DNA from: Reyranella sp.
GTDB lineage: Bacteria; Pseudomonadota; Alphaproteobacteria; Reyranellales; Reyranellaceae
Assembly (NCBI RefSeq): GCF_030651995.1
Contig: NZ_JAUSBN010000005.1
Span: 213,865-277,864 of the forward strand
Length of the DNA: 64,000 nucleotides
Reading direction: 5' to 3'
Shown one piece after another: positions 1 through 9,873 of the stretch. A program made the translations under genes and the position numbers. The first letter of the stretch is position 1, and every line of letters begins with the position of its first letter. The notes under the pieces are model-generated. The model was given only the letters and a program-made list of their open reading frames with translations, had not been told where the DNA came from and made no database searches.

Positions 1-1124
1 CCGTTGCGGTCGAGCGTGGCGCCGATCTGGCGGCCGTCGGTGAAGGCGATCGACGCCGGGCCGTCCCACGGCTCCATCAGCGCCGCGTGATACTCGTAGA
101 AGGCCTTGCGGCTGGAATCCATCAGCGGATTGCCGGCCCAGGCCTCCGGAATCAGCATCATCATGGCGTGGCTCAGCGAATAGCCGCCGGCGACCAGCAG
201 TTCGAGCGCATTGTCGAGGCAGGCCGTGTCCGACTGGCCGTGCGGGATGATCGGCCACATCTTGTCGAGGTCGGCGCCGATCAGGTCGGATTCCATCGTG
301 CGCCGGCGGGCATACATCCAGTTGACGTTGCCGCGGACCGTATTGATCTCGCCGTTATGGGCGATGAACCGGTACGGATGGGCCAGCTTCCAGGACGGGA
401 ACGTGTTCGTCGAGAATCTCTGGTGAACGAGGCAAAGCGCTGATTCACATAGAGGATTCCTCAAATCCTCATAAAAACTCTCAACCTGGTGCGCGAGCAG
501 CAGACCCTTGTAGACCACGGTGCGCGACGAGAAGGACGGCATGTAGAGTTGCGACAGGCCGGGCAGCTTGTGCTTCTTCTCCAGATCGGCCAGCGGGTTC
601 TGGGTCTGCTTGCGGATTGCCAGCACCTTGCGCTCGAAGGCGTCCTGGTCGGCGACTTTCGTGCCCCGGCCAACGATCGCCATGCGGATGACCGGCATAG
701 ATTCGATGACCGCCTTGCCGAGACCCGTGAGGTCGGTCGGCACGTCACGCCACCCAACCAGCTTCTGCTTTTCTACTTTAATGAAATGCTCGAACCGCTT
801 GATTGCAAACGCTCTTGCCTTCTCATCCGGCGGCAGGAAGCACATCGCTACGGCGTAGTGGCCGGGCTCCGGCAGGTCGACGCCTTCCTTGCGCGCCCAG
901 TCGCGCAGCAGCGCGTCCGGAATCTGGATCATCGCGCCCGCGCCATCGCCCATCAGCGGATCGGCGCCAACGGCGCCGCGATGGTCGAGATTGACCAGGA
1001 TCTGAAGACCCTGGCGCACGATGGCGTGCGTTTTCCGGCCCTTGATGTCGGCCACGAAGCCGACGCCGCAGGAATCGTGTTCGTTGCGTGGGTCGTACAG
1101 TCCCTGCTTCTCAGGCAATGCCAT
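1..1124 (-). CDS. gltB: Glutamate synthase (NADPH) large subunit, N-terminal part
   Basis: This is the 5' third of glutamate synthase large subunit, which makes two glutamates from glutamine and 2-oxoglutarate in ammonium assimilation. The frame opens with ATG at 1124 and runs off the left edge, giving about 374 residues of a protein usually near 1500. The class II glutamine amidotransferase start is visible: HDSCGVGFVAD, in which Cys19 would become the catalytic N-terminal nucleophile after removal of an 18-residue propeptide. Further on are LVNLDHRGAVGADP, ALCLVHQRFSTNTFPSW and HNGEINTVRGNVNW, all typical of the amidotransferase domain. I read the frame through the AT-richer stretch at 420-480 and found no break. 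Identity is secure; the rest of the gene lies outside the window. Confidence 0.96.
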   Translation of the reverse strand, partial: MALPEKQGLYDPRNEHDSCGVGFVADIKGRKTHAIVRQGLQILVNLDHRGAVGADPLMGDGAGAMIQIPDALLRDWARKEGVDLPEPGHYAVAMCFLPPDEKARAFAIKRFEHFIKVEKQKLVGWRDVPTDLTGLGKAVIESMPVIRMAIVGRGTKVADQDAFERKVLAIRKQTQNPLADLEKKHKLPGLSQLYMPSFSSRTVVYKGLLLAHQVESFYEDLRNPLCESALCLVHQRFSTNTFPSWKLAHPYRFIAHNGEINTVRGNVNWMYARRRTMESDLIGADLDKMWPIIPHGQSDTACLDNALELLVAGGYSLSHAMMMLIPEAWAGNPLMDSSRKAFYEYHAALMEPWDGPASIAFTDGRQIGATLDRN

Positions 1125-1386
1125 GATTCTACCCTGCTGGCGCGCTAGCTGGCCCAGCATCCCCCCCGGATGCGTTCGCTTATCGCGGCATTATTAGCCC
1201 GGCCGGCCCTGCAAACGAAAGCCCTCGTTGCATCGCGAGAGCCGACCTGAGAAAGCGACGCTATCGGCTTGAATTCGATTGAGTTTGGCGGCAGCACTCC
1301 GCGGTGCATTGAAGAGGCCGCGCCCATGGCCTAATTTGCCCGCCGGAGAGGGGCGGCGTTCATTGCCCCGGGGAGAGGCTGCGCTG
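1125..1386. other. Divergent intergenic region gltB / lipoprotein
   Basis: These 262 bases separate two divergent starts, so promoters for both genes should lie here. I see no convincing sigma-70 box pair, riboswitch or long hairpin. The GGGGAGAGG just before 1387 is the ribosome binding site of the rightward gene. Confidence 0.4.
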
Positions 1387-1683
1387 ATGTCGGAACCTTC
1401 GATCGGTCGCTGGACGACCCTGCTCACGGCTCCCCTGCTGGCCGCCGCCCTGGCCATTCCCCTGGGGGCCTGCACGGGGCCCGGCGCGAGCCAGGCCTAT
1501 ACCGGCCCCGGCTGGTACCTCGAAAAGTCCTACATCATCGTCGGTGGCGGTCCCAAGGTGTTCGGCGGCCCCTTCACCTACGAGAAGTGCGAGGAAGAAC
1601 GCATCAAGATGGGGCCGATCACCTCGCCCGAGATGCTCTGCGTGAACCACCCCGGCCCGCCGAAGAAGTACGGCCTGTACTGA
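1387..1683 (+). CDS. Small putative lipoprotein (98 aa)
   Basis: A 98-residue protein with a basic N-terminus, a hydrophobic stretch and a lipobox-like LGAC at about residues 27-30, so the mature part would be lipid-anchored at Cys30. The mature portion is short, with several Gly/Pro pairs and two further cysteines (YEKCEEER, MLCVNH). ATG 1387 is preferred because GGGGAGAGG lies 6 bases upstream; an upstream in-frame start at 1279 would place extra Arg/Pro-rich residues before the signal. I do not recognise the family. It converges on putA with a 16-base gap. Confidence 0.7.
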   Translation: MSEPSIGRWTTLLTAPLLAAALAIPLGACTGPGASQAYTGPGWYLEKSYIIVGGGPKVFGGPFTYEKCEEERIKMGPITSPEMLCVNHPGPPKKYGLY

Positions 1684-1699
1684 GCCCAGGACGCGACCG

Positions 1700-4600
1700 C
1701 TAGCCGATCGCCATCAGGCTGGCGTTGCCGCCGGCAGCGGCGATGTTGACGCTGAGCGACACCTCGTCGAACAGAAGCGCGCGCGAATAGGGCGCGACAT
1801 GAACCGGGACGATACGGCCCGGCCGATCGGCCATGCGACGGGTGAGATCGAGAAAGTCCTCTTCTTCGCCCGAGAACAGGACGGCCGCAATGTCGCCGGC
1901 TTCGCTCGCGGCGACGCGACTGCCGGTCGACCGCACCAGCTCCTGCTGCACGGCCAATTCCGCCGGATCCGCCGCGATACAGAGGACCGCACCCTTGGGG
2001 CGACGCGCATAGACGTTGCGTTCGCCCACCGGGCCGGCGAGTTCGCCCTCCGCCGCCTCGGCGGCCGGCCCGCTCGCCAGCAGGCGGTGGACGTAGAGCG
2101 GCCCGCCCGCCTTCGGGCCGGTGCCCGACAGGCCATGCCCGCCGAACGGCTGCACGCCGACGACGGCGCCGATCATGTTGCGGTTGACGTACTGGTTGCC
2201 GGCGGCGCTGGCGGCCGTGGCCCGCTCGATCGTCTCGTCGATGCGGCTGTGCACGCCGAACGTGAGGCCGAAGCCTGTCGCGTTCACCGCGCGGATCACC
2301 TCCTCCATCTCTTCCCGGGGATAGCGCAGAACGTGGAGCACCGGGCCGAAAACCTCTCCCGGCAAATCCGCTATCGAGCTGATTTCGATCAGGGTCGGCG
2401 GCACGAAGGTCCCCCACCTCACGTCGTCGGGAAGCGGCACCTGGTGGACGCGATGGCCGGCCGCACGCATGCGGTCGATATGGTCGAGCAGCCGCTTCTG
2501 GGCCTCCGCCGAGATGACGGGGCCGACATCGACCGAGAGCCGGTCCGGATTGCCGATCCCCAGCTCCGCCATCGCACCCTGCAGCATCGGCACAACCTTG
2601 TCGGCGATCTCGTCCTGCAAGCAGAGGACGCGCAGCGCCGAGCAGCGCTGGCCGGCCGAGTCGAACGCCGAGGCGAGCACGTCGATCACCAGTTGCTCGG
2701 GCAGCGCCGAGGAATCTGCCATCAGCGCGTTCTGACCGCCGGTCTCGGCAATCAGCGGTTCGGGCCTGCCCCCGGCACCGAGACGCCGCGCCAGGGTGCG
2801 GTTGATCGATTGCGCCGCCTCGGTCGAGCCGGTGAAGACCACGCCCGCCACCGTCTCGTTGGCGACAAGTCGTTTCCCAATCTCGCCATCGCCCGGCGTG
2901 AGCTGCAGCGCCGTGGCTGGTACGCCGGCTTCGTGCAGGATCGCCACGGCAAGGGCCGCGATCAGGGGCGTCTCTTCGGCCGGCTTGGCAATGACGGCAT
3001 TGCCTGCGGCCAACGCGCCTGCGACCTGTCCGGTGAAGATCGAGAGCGGAAAGTTCCACGGGCTGATGCAGGCGACGACACCGAGCGGCCGATGCGTTGC
3101 GTTGCTGAACCCCTCGATGCAGTTCGCGTAATAGCGCAGGAAATCGACCGCCTCGCGCACCTCGCCCACCGCGTTGCCCAGCGTCTTGCCGGCCTCGCGC
3201 ACGATCGGCCCCAACAGCCTTTCCATCCGAGCTTCCATCAGGTCGGCCGCCCGACGCAGGGTCGAGGCGCGATCAGCGGGTGAAGCCGACCACGGCTCGG
3301 CCTCGGCGCAGGCTTCGTCGACCAGATCAGGCGTCGCTTCGACGACGGTGCCGACGAGATCGCCCCTGTCCGCGGGACTGTGCACCTCGCGTGGGGTGCC
3401 ATCGCGCGGACCGTCGGCCAGGATCGGAGTCGCCCGCAGCATCGTCGAGGCGCCGGCAACCAGCTCACGCGCCAGCGCGGCGAGCACGCCTTCGTTGACC
3501 AGATCGAGGCCTCGCGAATTGGCACGCGTCGGCCCGAACAGGTCGCGCGGCAAGAGTATGAGCGGGTGCGGCGCACCGACCGGCGAGAGACTGAGGGCGC
3601 GTTCGACCGGATCGGCCAGCAGGCTGTCGATGGCCAGGTCGGGATCGGCGACCTGGTTTACGAAAGAGGTGTTCGCGCCGTTCTCGAGCAGGCGACGCAC
3701 GAGATACGCCAGCAAAGTCTCATGCGTGCCGACGGGCGCATAGATGCGGCAGGGCCTGTTGAGCTTCTCCCGCCCAACCACTTCCTCGTAGAGCGGCTCA
3801 CCCATGCCGTGCAGGCACTGGAACTCATACTGGCCGGCATAGAAGTTCTCGCCCGCCATGGCGTGGATCGACGCCAGGGTCAGCGCATTGTGCGTGGCGA
3901 ATTGCGGGAAGGCCGCTTCCGGCGCAGCCAGCAGCTTGCGGGCGCAGGCGAGATAGGAAACGTCGGTGTGGATCTTGCGCGTGAAGACCGGGAAGTCCTC
4001 CAGCCCGTCGACCTGCGCGCGCTTGATCTCGCTGTCCCAGTAGGCCCCTTTCACCAGCCGGATCATCAGCCGGTGGCGGCTGCGACGGCCGAGATCAATC
4101 AGATGGTCGATCACGAAGGCGGCGCGCTTCTTGTAGGCCTGCACCACGAAGCCGATGCCGTTCCAGCCTTCGAGCGCGGGCTCGAAGCAGAGCCGCTCCA
4201 GCAGGTCGAGCGAGATTTCGAGCCGGTCGGCCTCCTCCGCATCGATGTTCACGCCGATATCGTAGGTGCGCGCCAGCACGGCGAGGTCGCGCAGGCGCGG
4301 ATAGAGTTCGGCGTGGACACGCTCGACCTGCGAACGGCTGTAGCGCGGATGCAGCGCCGACAGCTTGAGCGAGATGCCCGCGCCCTCGTAGATGCCGCGC
4401 CCGGCCGAGGCGCGGCCGATGGCGTGGATCGCCCGCTCGTAGGCCTGGCGGTAATGCTCGGCCTGGGCGGCGGTGATCGCCGCCTCGCCCAGCATGTCGT
4501 AGGAATAGCGGAAGCCCTCTTCCTCGAAGCGGCGGCCGTTGGCCAATGCCTCCTCGATCGTCTGGCCGGCCACGAACTGTTCGCCCATCATGCGCATCGC

Positions 4601-5119
4601 GATGTTCACGCCGCCCCGGATCAAGGGTTCGCCGCCCCGCGCGATCAGCCGCGTGAGCGCGGCCGAGAGGCCAGTCTCGCTGCTGGTCGCCGTCAGCCGG
4701 CCGGTCAGCATCAGGCCCCAGGTGGCGGCGTTCACGAACAGCGACGGGCTCTGCCCAAGATGGGCGCGCCAGTCGCCGCTGCCGATCTTGTCGCGGATCA
4801 GCGCGTCGCGGGTCTCGTCGTCGGGAATGCGCAGCAGCGCCTCGGCGAGACACATCAGCGCCACGCCCTCCTGGCTGGACAGTGCATATTCGTGGATCAG
4901 CCCCTCGACGCCGCCCGACGGCACCTTGGCGCGCAGGGCTTCGACCAGCCGCCGCGCCAGCGCGCGTGCCCTGGCCGTCGCTGCGGGCGTCAGGGTTGCA
5001 AGATCGAGCAGCGGCGGCACGCACTCCGGCTCCGGCCGGCGATAGGCCGCCGTGATGGCGGCGCGCAGCGGCGTCTGCAGTCGCAGCGAGCGGACGAAGG
5101 CGTCGAACGGCGCGGTCAT
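1700..5119 (-). CDS. putA: Bifunctional proline dehydrogenase / P5C dehydrogenase PutA
   Basis: PutA oxidises proline to glutamate in two steps: FAD-dependent proline dehydrogenase, then NAD-dependent delta-1-pyrroline-5-carboxylate dehydrogenase. The 1139-residue product has the PRODH barrel in the first half (motifs RLVKGAYWDSEIK, FATHNALTLASI) and an aldehyde dehydrogenase domain after about residue 580 (ACISPWNFPLSIFTGQ, AETGGQNAL with Glu792, GQRCSALRV with nucleophile Cys826). A further C-terminal segment ends in SLSVNIAAAGGNASLM, the conserved terminal motif of longer PutAs. There is no N-terminal ribbon-helix-helix domain, so it should not repress its own gene (type B arrangement). 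GAGAGG lies just before ATG 5119. A VOC gene 12 bases upstream is probably co-transcribed. Confidence 0.96.
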   Translation of the reverse strand: MTAPFDAFVRSLRLQTPLRAAITAAYRRPEPECVPPLLDLATLTPAATARARALARRLVEALRAKVPSGGVEGLIHEYALSSQEGVALMCLAEALLRIPDDETRDALIRDKIGSGDWRAHLGQSPSLFVNAATWGLMLTGRLTATSSETGLSAALTRLIARGGEPLIRGGVNIAMRMMGEQFVAGQTIEEALANGRRFEEEGFRYSYDMLGEAAITAAQAEHYRQAYERAIHAIGRASAGRGIYEGAGISLKLSALHPRYSRSQVERVHAELYPRLRDLAVLARTYDIGVNIDAEEADRLEISLDLLERLCFEPALEGWNGIGFVVQAYKKRAAFVIDHLIDLGRRSRHRLMIRLVKGAYWDSEIKRAQVDGLEDFPVFTRKIHTDVSYLACARKLLAAPEAAFPQFATHNALTLASIHAMAGENFYAGQYEFQCLHGMGEPLYEEVVGREKLNRPCRIYAPVGTHETLLAYLVRRLLENGANTSFVNQVADPDLAIDSLLADPVERALSLSPVGAPHPLILLPRDLFGPTRANSRGLDLVNEGVLAALARELVAGASTMLRATPILADGPRDGTPREVHSPADRGDLVGTVVEATPDLVDEACAEAEPWSASPADRASTLRRAADLMEARMERLLGPIVREAGKTLGNAVGEVREAVDFLRYYANCIEGFSNATHRPLGVVACISPWNFPLSIFTGQVAGALAAGNAVIAKPAEETPLIAALAVAILHEAGVPATALQLTPGDGEIGKRLVANETVAGVVFTGSTEAAQSINRTLARRLGAGGRPEPLIAETGGQNALMADSSALPEQLVIDVLASAFDSAGQRCSALRVLCLQDEIADKVVPMLQGAMAELGIGNPDRLSVDVGPVISAEAQKRLLDHIDRMRAAGHRVHQVPLPDDVRWGTFVPPTLIEISSIADLPGEVFGPVLHVLRYPREEMEEVIRAVNATGFGLTFGVHSRIDETIERATAASAAGNQYVNRNMIGAVVGVQPFGGHGLSGTGPKAGGPLYVHRLLASGPAAEAAEGELAGPVGERNVYARRPKGAVLCIAADPAELAVQQELVRSTGSRVAASEAGDIAAVLFSGEEEDFLDLTRRMADRPGRIVPVHVAPYSRALLFDEVSLSVNIAAAGGNASLMAIG

Positions 5120-5131
5120 TTCCTCTCCAGC

Positions 5132-5536
5132 CTACTTGTAGGACGAAACCTCGATCAGGTTGCCGTCGGGATCGCGGCAATAGACCGAGAGGATCGTGCC
5201 CATCGCGCCACTCTTTTCGGTCGGTCCCAGCTCGATTGCCACGTCGCAGCTCCGGAAATGGTCGGCCACCGCTTGCGGCGTCGACCGCGTCAGGAAACAC
5301 AGATCGTCGCTGCCCGGCGCCACACTCTTGCCCGTGAACCATTGCTTTTGTGTGGCTGTCTCAGGCCGCAGGTTGATCTTCTGGCGGCCGAAATGCATCG
5401 AGGTGACCGTCCGGCCGGGCGACGGTTCGGTGAGCTTGCGCGTCATGCCCAGCACGCGCTCGTACCAGGCGGCCGCGACCTCTACGTCGCGCACGTTGAT
5501 GACGATATGATCCAGAGCTTCGACGACGACAGACAT
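5132..5536 (-). CDS. VOC (glyoxalase/dioxygenase-fold) family protein
   Basis: A 134-residue vicinal-oxygen-chelate fold protein: LDHIVINVRDVEVAAAWYERVLG at the N-terminus and CRDPDGNLIEVSSYK at the C-terminus. Those ends carry the His and Glu that bind metal in the superfamily. Members include glyoxalase I, fosfomycin-resistance proteins and extradiol dioxygenases, and the sequence does not let me choose among them. It lies 12 bases upstream of putA on the same strand, so it may form a small operon with proline catabolism. The start at 5536 fits the family's usual N-terminus. Confidence 0.88.
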   Translation of the reverse strand: MSVVVEALDHIVINVRDVEVAAAWYERVLGMTRKLTEPSPGRTVTSMHFGRQKINLRPETATQKQWFTGKSVAPGSDDLCFLTRSTPQAVADHFRSCDVAIELGPTEKSGAMGTILSVYCRDPDGNLIEVSSYK

Positions 5537-5617
5537 TGGACGACCTCAAGCGTAAAAGCCCAGAGTGAACCCGCCCCGTCTTTCCGTCCATCCACCCGCC
5601 CCATGACAAGGGGATCG

Positions 5618-8086
5618 ATGGAGCCGCTTCCCGTCGACGAGGCGCTGCCGCGTCTCACGGCCGCGCTGGTGGCCGGCAATGCCGCCGTGCTGGTGGCGCC
5701 GCCCGGCGCCGGCAAGACGACGCGCGTTCCGCTGGCGCTGCTCGATGCGCCGTGGCTCGGCGGCCGCAGGATCGTCATGCAGGAGCCGCGACGGCTGGCC
5801 GCGCGCGCCGCCGCCCGGCGGATGGCGGCGACCCTGGGCGAAGCGGTCGGCGAGACCGTGGGCTATCGCGTCCGCTTCGATACCAGGGTAGGCCCGCGCA
5901 CCCGCATCGAGGTCGTCACCGACGGCCTGTTCCTGCGTCTGCTGCAGGAGGATCCGTCGCTCGATGCGGTGGGCTGCGTGATCTTCGACGAGCTGCATGA
6001 ACGCGGGCTCGAGACCGATCTTTCATTCGCGCTGGTGCGCGAGGCGCAGAGCGCCCTGCGCGAGGATCTGCGCGTGGTGGCCATGTCGGCGACGCTCGAT
6101 CCCGGCCCGGTCTCGGCGCGGCTGGGCGGCGCGCCCGTCATCGAGAGCGCGGGCCGCATGTTCCCGGTCGACACGCGCTATCTCGATCGCGAGTCCGCCG
6201 GCCGCATCGAGGACGCCGTCGCGACCGCCGTGCGCCGCGCGCTGGCCGAGGAAACCGGCAGCGCGCTCGTGTTCCTGCCGGGCGTCGGCGAGATCCGCCG
6301 GGTCGAGGAGCGGCTGCAGGGCATCAGCGCCGATGTCGACGTGGCGCCGCTCTACGGCGACCTGTCGCCCGCCGACCAGGACCGCGCCATCGCGCCCTCG
6401 CTGCCGGGCCGGCGCAAGGTTGTGCTGGCGACGTCGATTGCCGAGACCAGCCTCACGATCGAGGGCGTGCGCATCGTGATCGACAGCGGCCAGATGCGCG
6501 TGCCGAAATTCTCGCCCCGCTCGGGCATGACGCGGCTCGAGACCGTGCGTGTCAGCCAGGCTTCGGCCGACCAGCGCCGCGGTCGCGCCGGTCGTCTCGA
6601 ACCCGGCATCTGCTATCGCCTGTGGCCGGAGCAGGCGCAGCGCGGGCTGCTGCCCTTCACGCCGCCCGAGATTCTCGATGCCGACCTGGCGCCGCTCGCG
6701 CTGGAGCTGGCCGCCTGGGGCACCAGCGATGCCGCGAGCCTGCCGTGGCTGACGCCGCCGCCTGCCGCCTCGCTCGCCACCGCGCGGGCGCTGCTGGCCG
6801 ATCTCGGTGCGATCGACACGGGCGGCGCCATCACGCAACACGGCCGCGCCATGGTGCGTCTCGGCCAGCATCCGCGCATCGCCCATCTCGTTCTCAAGGG
6901 CCGCGAGCTGCGACAAGGCAAGGTCGCCGCGCTGCTGGCCGCGATCCTGGGCGAACGCGATTTCCTGCGCCTGCCGCCCGGCCAGCGCGACGCCGATCTC
7001 AGGCACCGGGTCGACATCGCGCTGAGCGGACGACGCGACGGTACCTTGCGCCTGATCCAGGAGTCGGCACGTCGATTGATGCCGCGTAACGGCGGCGAAG
7101 AACGACCCGATATCGCGATGACGGGGCCGCTGCTGGCGCTGGCCTATCCCGACCGGATCGGCCGCCGCCGCCCCGGCACGGCCGGGCGCTATCTCCTGTC
7201 GGGCGGCCGGGGTGCCGCGCTGCCCGAAGGCGATCCGATGGCCAACGAGGAGTTCCTCGTCGTCGCCGATCTCGACGGCTCGGCGCAGGAATCGCGAATC
7301 TTCCTCGCCGCGCCGATCACGGCCGCTGAGATCGAAGATCTCTACGCCGACCGCATCGTCGACGAGCAGCTCGTGCAGTGGAGCGCGCGCGACGGCGCGG
7401 TGCTGGTGCGGCGCCGTCGCCGGCTGGGCGCGCTCGCGCTGGAGGACAAGCCGCTCGGCCACCCCGATCCCGACAAGGTGCAGGCCGCGATGCTCGACGG
7501 CGTGCGCCAACTCGGACTCGGCGCCCTGCCCTGGAGCGACGATCTCGTGCGCTGGCGCGAGCGCATCGGCTTCCTGCGCCGCCATGCCGGCGAGGACTGG
7601 CCCGACCTGTCGGACGCCGCCCTGCTGGCATCACTGGCGGATTGGCTCGGCCCCTCTCTTGATGGCGTGTCGCGCAAGGATCATCTCGCCCGCATCGATC
7701 TCGCCACGGCGCTCAAGACGCTGGTGCCGTGGGAGAAGCAACGCGAGGTCGAGCGGCTGGTGCCGACGCACATCGAAGTGCCGAGCGGGTCGCGCGTAGC
7801 GATCGACTATGCCAACCCGGACGAGCCGACGCTGTCGGTCCGCCTGCAGGAGATGTTCGGGCTCACGGAAACGCCGCGCATTGCCGGCGGCAAGGTGCCG
7901 CTCACCATCCACCTGCTCTCGCCGGCACGCCGGCCGGTCCAGGTGACGCGCGATCTCGCGAGCTTCTGGGCCAACGGCTACAAGGCCGTGAAATCCGAAC
8001 TCAAGGGCCGCTACCCGCGCCATTACTGGCCGGACGATCCGCTGGTCGCCGAGCCAACGGCCCGCCCGCGTCCCCGCCCCCGTTAG
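5618..8086 (+). CDS. hrpB: ATP-dependent helicase HrpB
   Basis: A DExH-box RNA-helicase-like protein of 822 residues (E. coli HrpB is about the same length). Visible motifs: Walker A PPGAGKTT with Lys33, DELH box at 124-127, MSATLD motif III, and QRRGRAGR motif VI at 319-326. The HrpB-specific C-terminal region follows, ending near HYWPDDPL. I chose ATG 5618 because AAGGGG precedes it by four bases; ATG 5603 in the same frame is possible. The frame stays open far upstream across the putA antisense strand, but that extension has no family homology. Its cellular role is poorly defined in the family. Confidence 0.95.
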   Translation: MEPLPVDEALPRLTAALVAGNAAVLVAPPGAGKTTRVPLALLDAPWLGGRRIVMQEPRRLAARAAARRMAATLGEAVGETVGYRVRFDTRVGPRTRIEVVTDGLFLRLLQEDPSLDAVGCVIFDELHERGLETDLSFALVREAQSALREDLRVVAMSATLDPGPVSARLGGAPVIESAGRMFPVDTRYLDRESAGRIEDAVATAVRRALAEETGSALVFLPGVGEIRRVEERLQGISADVDVAPLYGDLSPADQDRAIAPSLPGRRKVVLATSIAETSLTIEGVRIVIDSGQMRVPKFSPRSGMTRLETVRVSQASADQRRGRAGRLEPGICYRLWPEQAQRGLLPFTPPEILDADLAPLALELAAWGTSDAASLPWLTPPPAASLATARALLADLGAIDTGGAITQHGRAMVRLGQHPRIAHLVLKGRELRQGKVAALLAAILGERDFLRLPPGQRDADLRHRVDIALSGRRDGTLRLIQESARRLMPRNGGEERPDIAMTGPLLALAYPDRIGRRRPGTAGRYLLSGGRGAALPEGDPMANEEFLVVADLDGSAQESRIFLAAPITAAEIEDLYADRIVDEQLVQWSARDGAVLVRRRRRLGALALEDKPLGHPDPDKVQAAMLDGVRQLGLGALPWSDDLVRWRERIGFLRRHAGEDWPDLSDAALLASLADWLGPSLDGVSRKDHLARIDLATALKTLVPWEKQREVERLVPTHIEVPSGSRVAIDYANPDEPTLSVRLQEMFGLTETPRIAGGKVPLTIHLLSPARRPVQVTRDLASFWANGYKAVKSELKGRYPRHYWPDDPLVAEPTARPRPRPR

Positions 8087-8101
8087 CAAATGGCCTGAGC
8101 G

Positions 8102-8335
8102 CTACCGGGTCTCGATCAGCCGCGACAGCAGCCGCCGCATCACCGGCATCAGGAACAGCATGGTCGGAAAGGCGACCATCCAGGACGCCATCCACGATTC
8201 CATCCAGCGGGCGGTCATGCCCGTCTCGAATCCCATCGCCCGGATCGTGGCGATGCCGGAGACGATGAAGGTCATGACGAAGGTCAGGGCCAACGGCATG
8301 GCGAGGTGCATGGTTCGGGCGGGGAGTTTCTTCAC
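8102..8335 (-). CDS. DUF2798-like small membrane protein
   Basis: A 77-residue protein with two hydrophobic segments (PLALTFVMTFIVSGIATI and WMVAFPTMLFLMPVMRRLL) separated by a short loop with several Trp/Met. The opening KKLPAR and the two-helix layout match DUF2798 (PF11391) inner-membrane proteins of unknown function. GTG 8335 is chosen because family members usually begin just before the KLPAR motif; the alternative ATG 8311 would remove it. It converges on hrpB and has only 66 bases to the divergent amidase start. Confidence 0.75.
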   Translation of the reverse strand: MKKLPARTMHLAMPLALTFVMTFIVSGIATIRAMGFETGMTARWMESWMASWMVAFPTMLFLMPVMRRLLSRLIETR

Positions 8336-8401
8336 GGCGGGCCGGACAATATGGTACGGGCTTGGATCTCGTCCATCCCCGTTGCGGAAGCCCAGCCCCC
8401 C

Positions 8402-9859
8402 ATGTCCCTCGCCCTCCCGTTCCAGACCGCCAAGCAGCTCGCCGCTGCGGTCCGGAAGAAGAAGATCGGCTGCCTCGAACTGCTCGACCTCTACCTGAAG
8501 AGGGTCGAGGCCTATAATCCCGAGCTGAACGCCATCATCGCCACCGACATCGAAGGCGCCCGCAAGCGCGCCAAGGCGGCGGACCGCGCGGTCAGGGCCG
8601 GCAAGAAGCTGGGACCGCTGCACGGCGTGCCGATGACGATCAAGGAATCCTTCGACGTCGCGGGCTTGCCCACGACCTGGGGCGATCCCGCCTTCAAGGA
8701 CACGGTCGCGGCGCAGAACTCGCTGGTCGCCCAGCGCATGACCGATGCCGGCGTCACCCTGTTCGGCAAGACAAACGTGCCGCTGAACCTCGCCGACTGG
8801 CAGAGCTACAACGAGGTCTACGGCTCGACCAACAACCCGTGGGATCTCGGCCGCACGCCGGGCGGCTCCTCGGGCGGGTCGGGGGCGGCGCTGGCCGCCG
8901 GTCTCACCGGCATCGAGGCCGGCAGCGACATCGGCGCCTCGATCCGCAATCCCGCCCACTATTGTGGCGTCTGGGGCCACAAGCCGAGCTGGGGCGTCGT
9001 CTCGCCGAAGGGCCATGCCCTCGCGGGCGCGGTCGCCTACGGCGATATCGGCGTGGTCGGTCCGCTGGCGCGCGGCGCGGAGGATCTCGAGATCGCGCTC
9101 AGCGCGATGGCCGGTCCCGATGCGATCGACGGCCGCGGCTGGACGCTCACCCTGCCCCGCTCGAAGAAGACCCAGCTGCGCGACTTCAAGGTCGCGGTGC
9201 TGCTGACCGACCCGAATGCCGAAGTTGACGACTCTGTGCAGGAGCAGATCTCGAAGCTCGCCTCGTTCCTCGCCAAGAACAAGGTCAAGGTGAGCGACAA
9301 GGCACGGCCCGAGATCGACACGACGGAACTGAACGACGTCTATATCCGGCTGCTGCGCGCGGCGACGTCGGGCCGCATGAGCGACGCGGTCTACGAACAG
9401 GCCGTCAAGGACGCGGCCAGCCTGCCGGCCGACGACATGAGCTACTTCGCGCAGATGCAGCGGGGCAACTCGCTATCGCATCGTGCCTGGCTCGGGCTGA
9501 ACGAGAAGCGCCACAGGATGCGGCACGCCTGGGATTCGTTCTTCCAGGACTACGACCTGATGCTGTGCCCGGTCGCCGTGACCGCGGCCTTCCCGCACGA
9601 TCAGGCAGGGCTGCGCCACAAGCGCACGATCGTCGTGAACAACAAGAAGGTGCCGGTCGTCGACCAGATCTTCTGGGCGGGCTACTCGGGCGTCACCTGG
9701 CTGCCCTCGACCGCCGCCCCGATCGGGCAGAGCAAGGAAGGCCTGCCGATCGGCGTGCAGATCATCGGCCGCCAGTATGGCGACTACGAGTGCATCCAGT
9801 TCGCCAAGCTGCTGGAGAAGGAATATCGCGGCTTCGTGCCGCCGCCGGCCTACAGCTGA
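8402..9859 (+). CDS. Amidase (amidase-signature family)
   Basis: A 485-residue amidase-signature hydrolase that would cleave a C-N amide bond in the cytoplasm. The Ser-cisSer-Lys triad is readable: Lys81 in MTIKESFDV, cis-Ser157 in [10 protein letters not shown] and nucleophile Ser180 in [12 protein letters not shown]. The start at 8402 gives [13 protein letters not shown], the normal helix that opens the family; earlier in-frame starts (8306, 8351) add non-homologous residues. The substrate cannot be predicted, and it lacks the gatC/gatB context of Glu-tRNA amidotransferase. apt follows after 14 bases and is probably co-transcribed. Confidence 0.93.
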   Translation: MSLALPFQTAKQLAAAVRKKKIGCLELLDLYLKRVEAYNPELNAIIATDIEGARKRAKAADRAVRAGKKLGPLHGVPMTIKESFDVAGLPTTWGDPAFKDTVAAQNSLVAQRMTDAGVTLFGKTNVPLNLADWQSYNEVYGSTNNPWDLGRTPGGSSGGSGAALAAGLTGIEAGSDIGASIRNPAHYCGVWGHKPSWGVVSPKGHALAGAVAYGDIGVVGPLARGAEDLEIALSAMAGPDAIDGRGWTLTLPRSKKTQLRDFKVAVLLTDPNAEVDDSVQEQISKLASFLAKNKVKVSDKARPEIDTTELNDVYIRLLRAATSGRMSDAVYEQAVKDAASLPADDMSYFAQMQRGNSLSHRAWLGLNEKRHRMRHAWDSFFQDYDLMLCPVAVTAAFPHDQAGLRHKRTIVVNNKKVPVVDQIFWAGYSGVTWLPSTAAPIGQSKEGLPIGVQIIGRQYGDYECIQFAKLLEKEYRGFVPPPAYS

Positions 9860-9873
9860 TCGCAGGAGACAGA

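Noticed and set aside
1578..3283. Two near-500-residue open frames overlapping putA in other frames
   Set aside because: The translations are low-complexity Arg/Gly/Ala-rich, and PutA motifs occupy the same interval in the true frame.
3380..5617. Open frame continuing more than 2 kb upstream of hrpB, in frame with it
   Set aside because: It is antisense to putA and the VOC gene, its translation is Arg/Gln/His-rich without family motifs, and HrpB homology begins only at 5618. This is a GC-bias effect.
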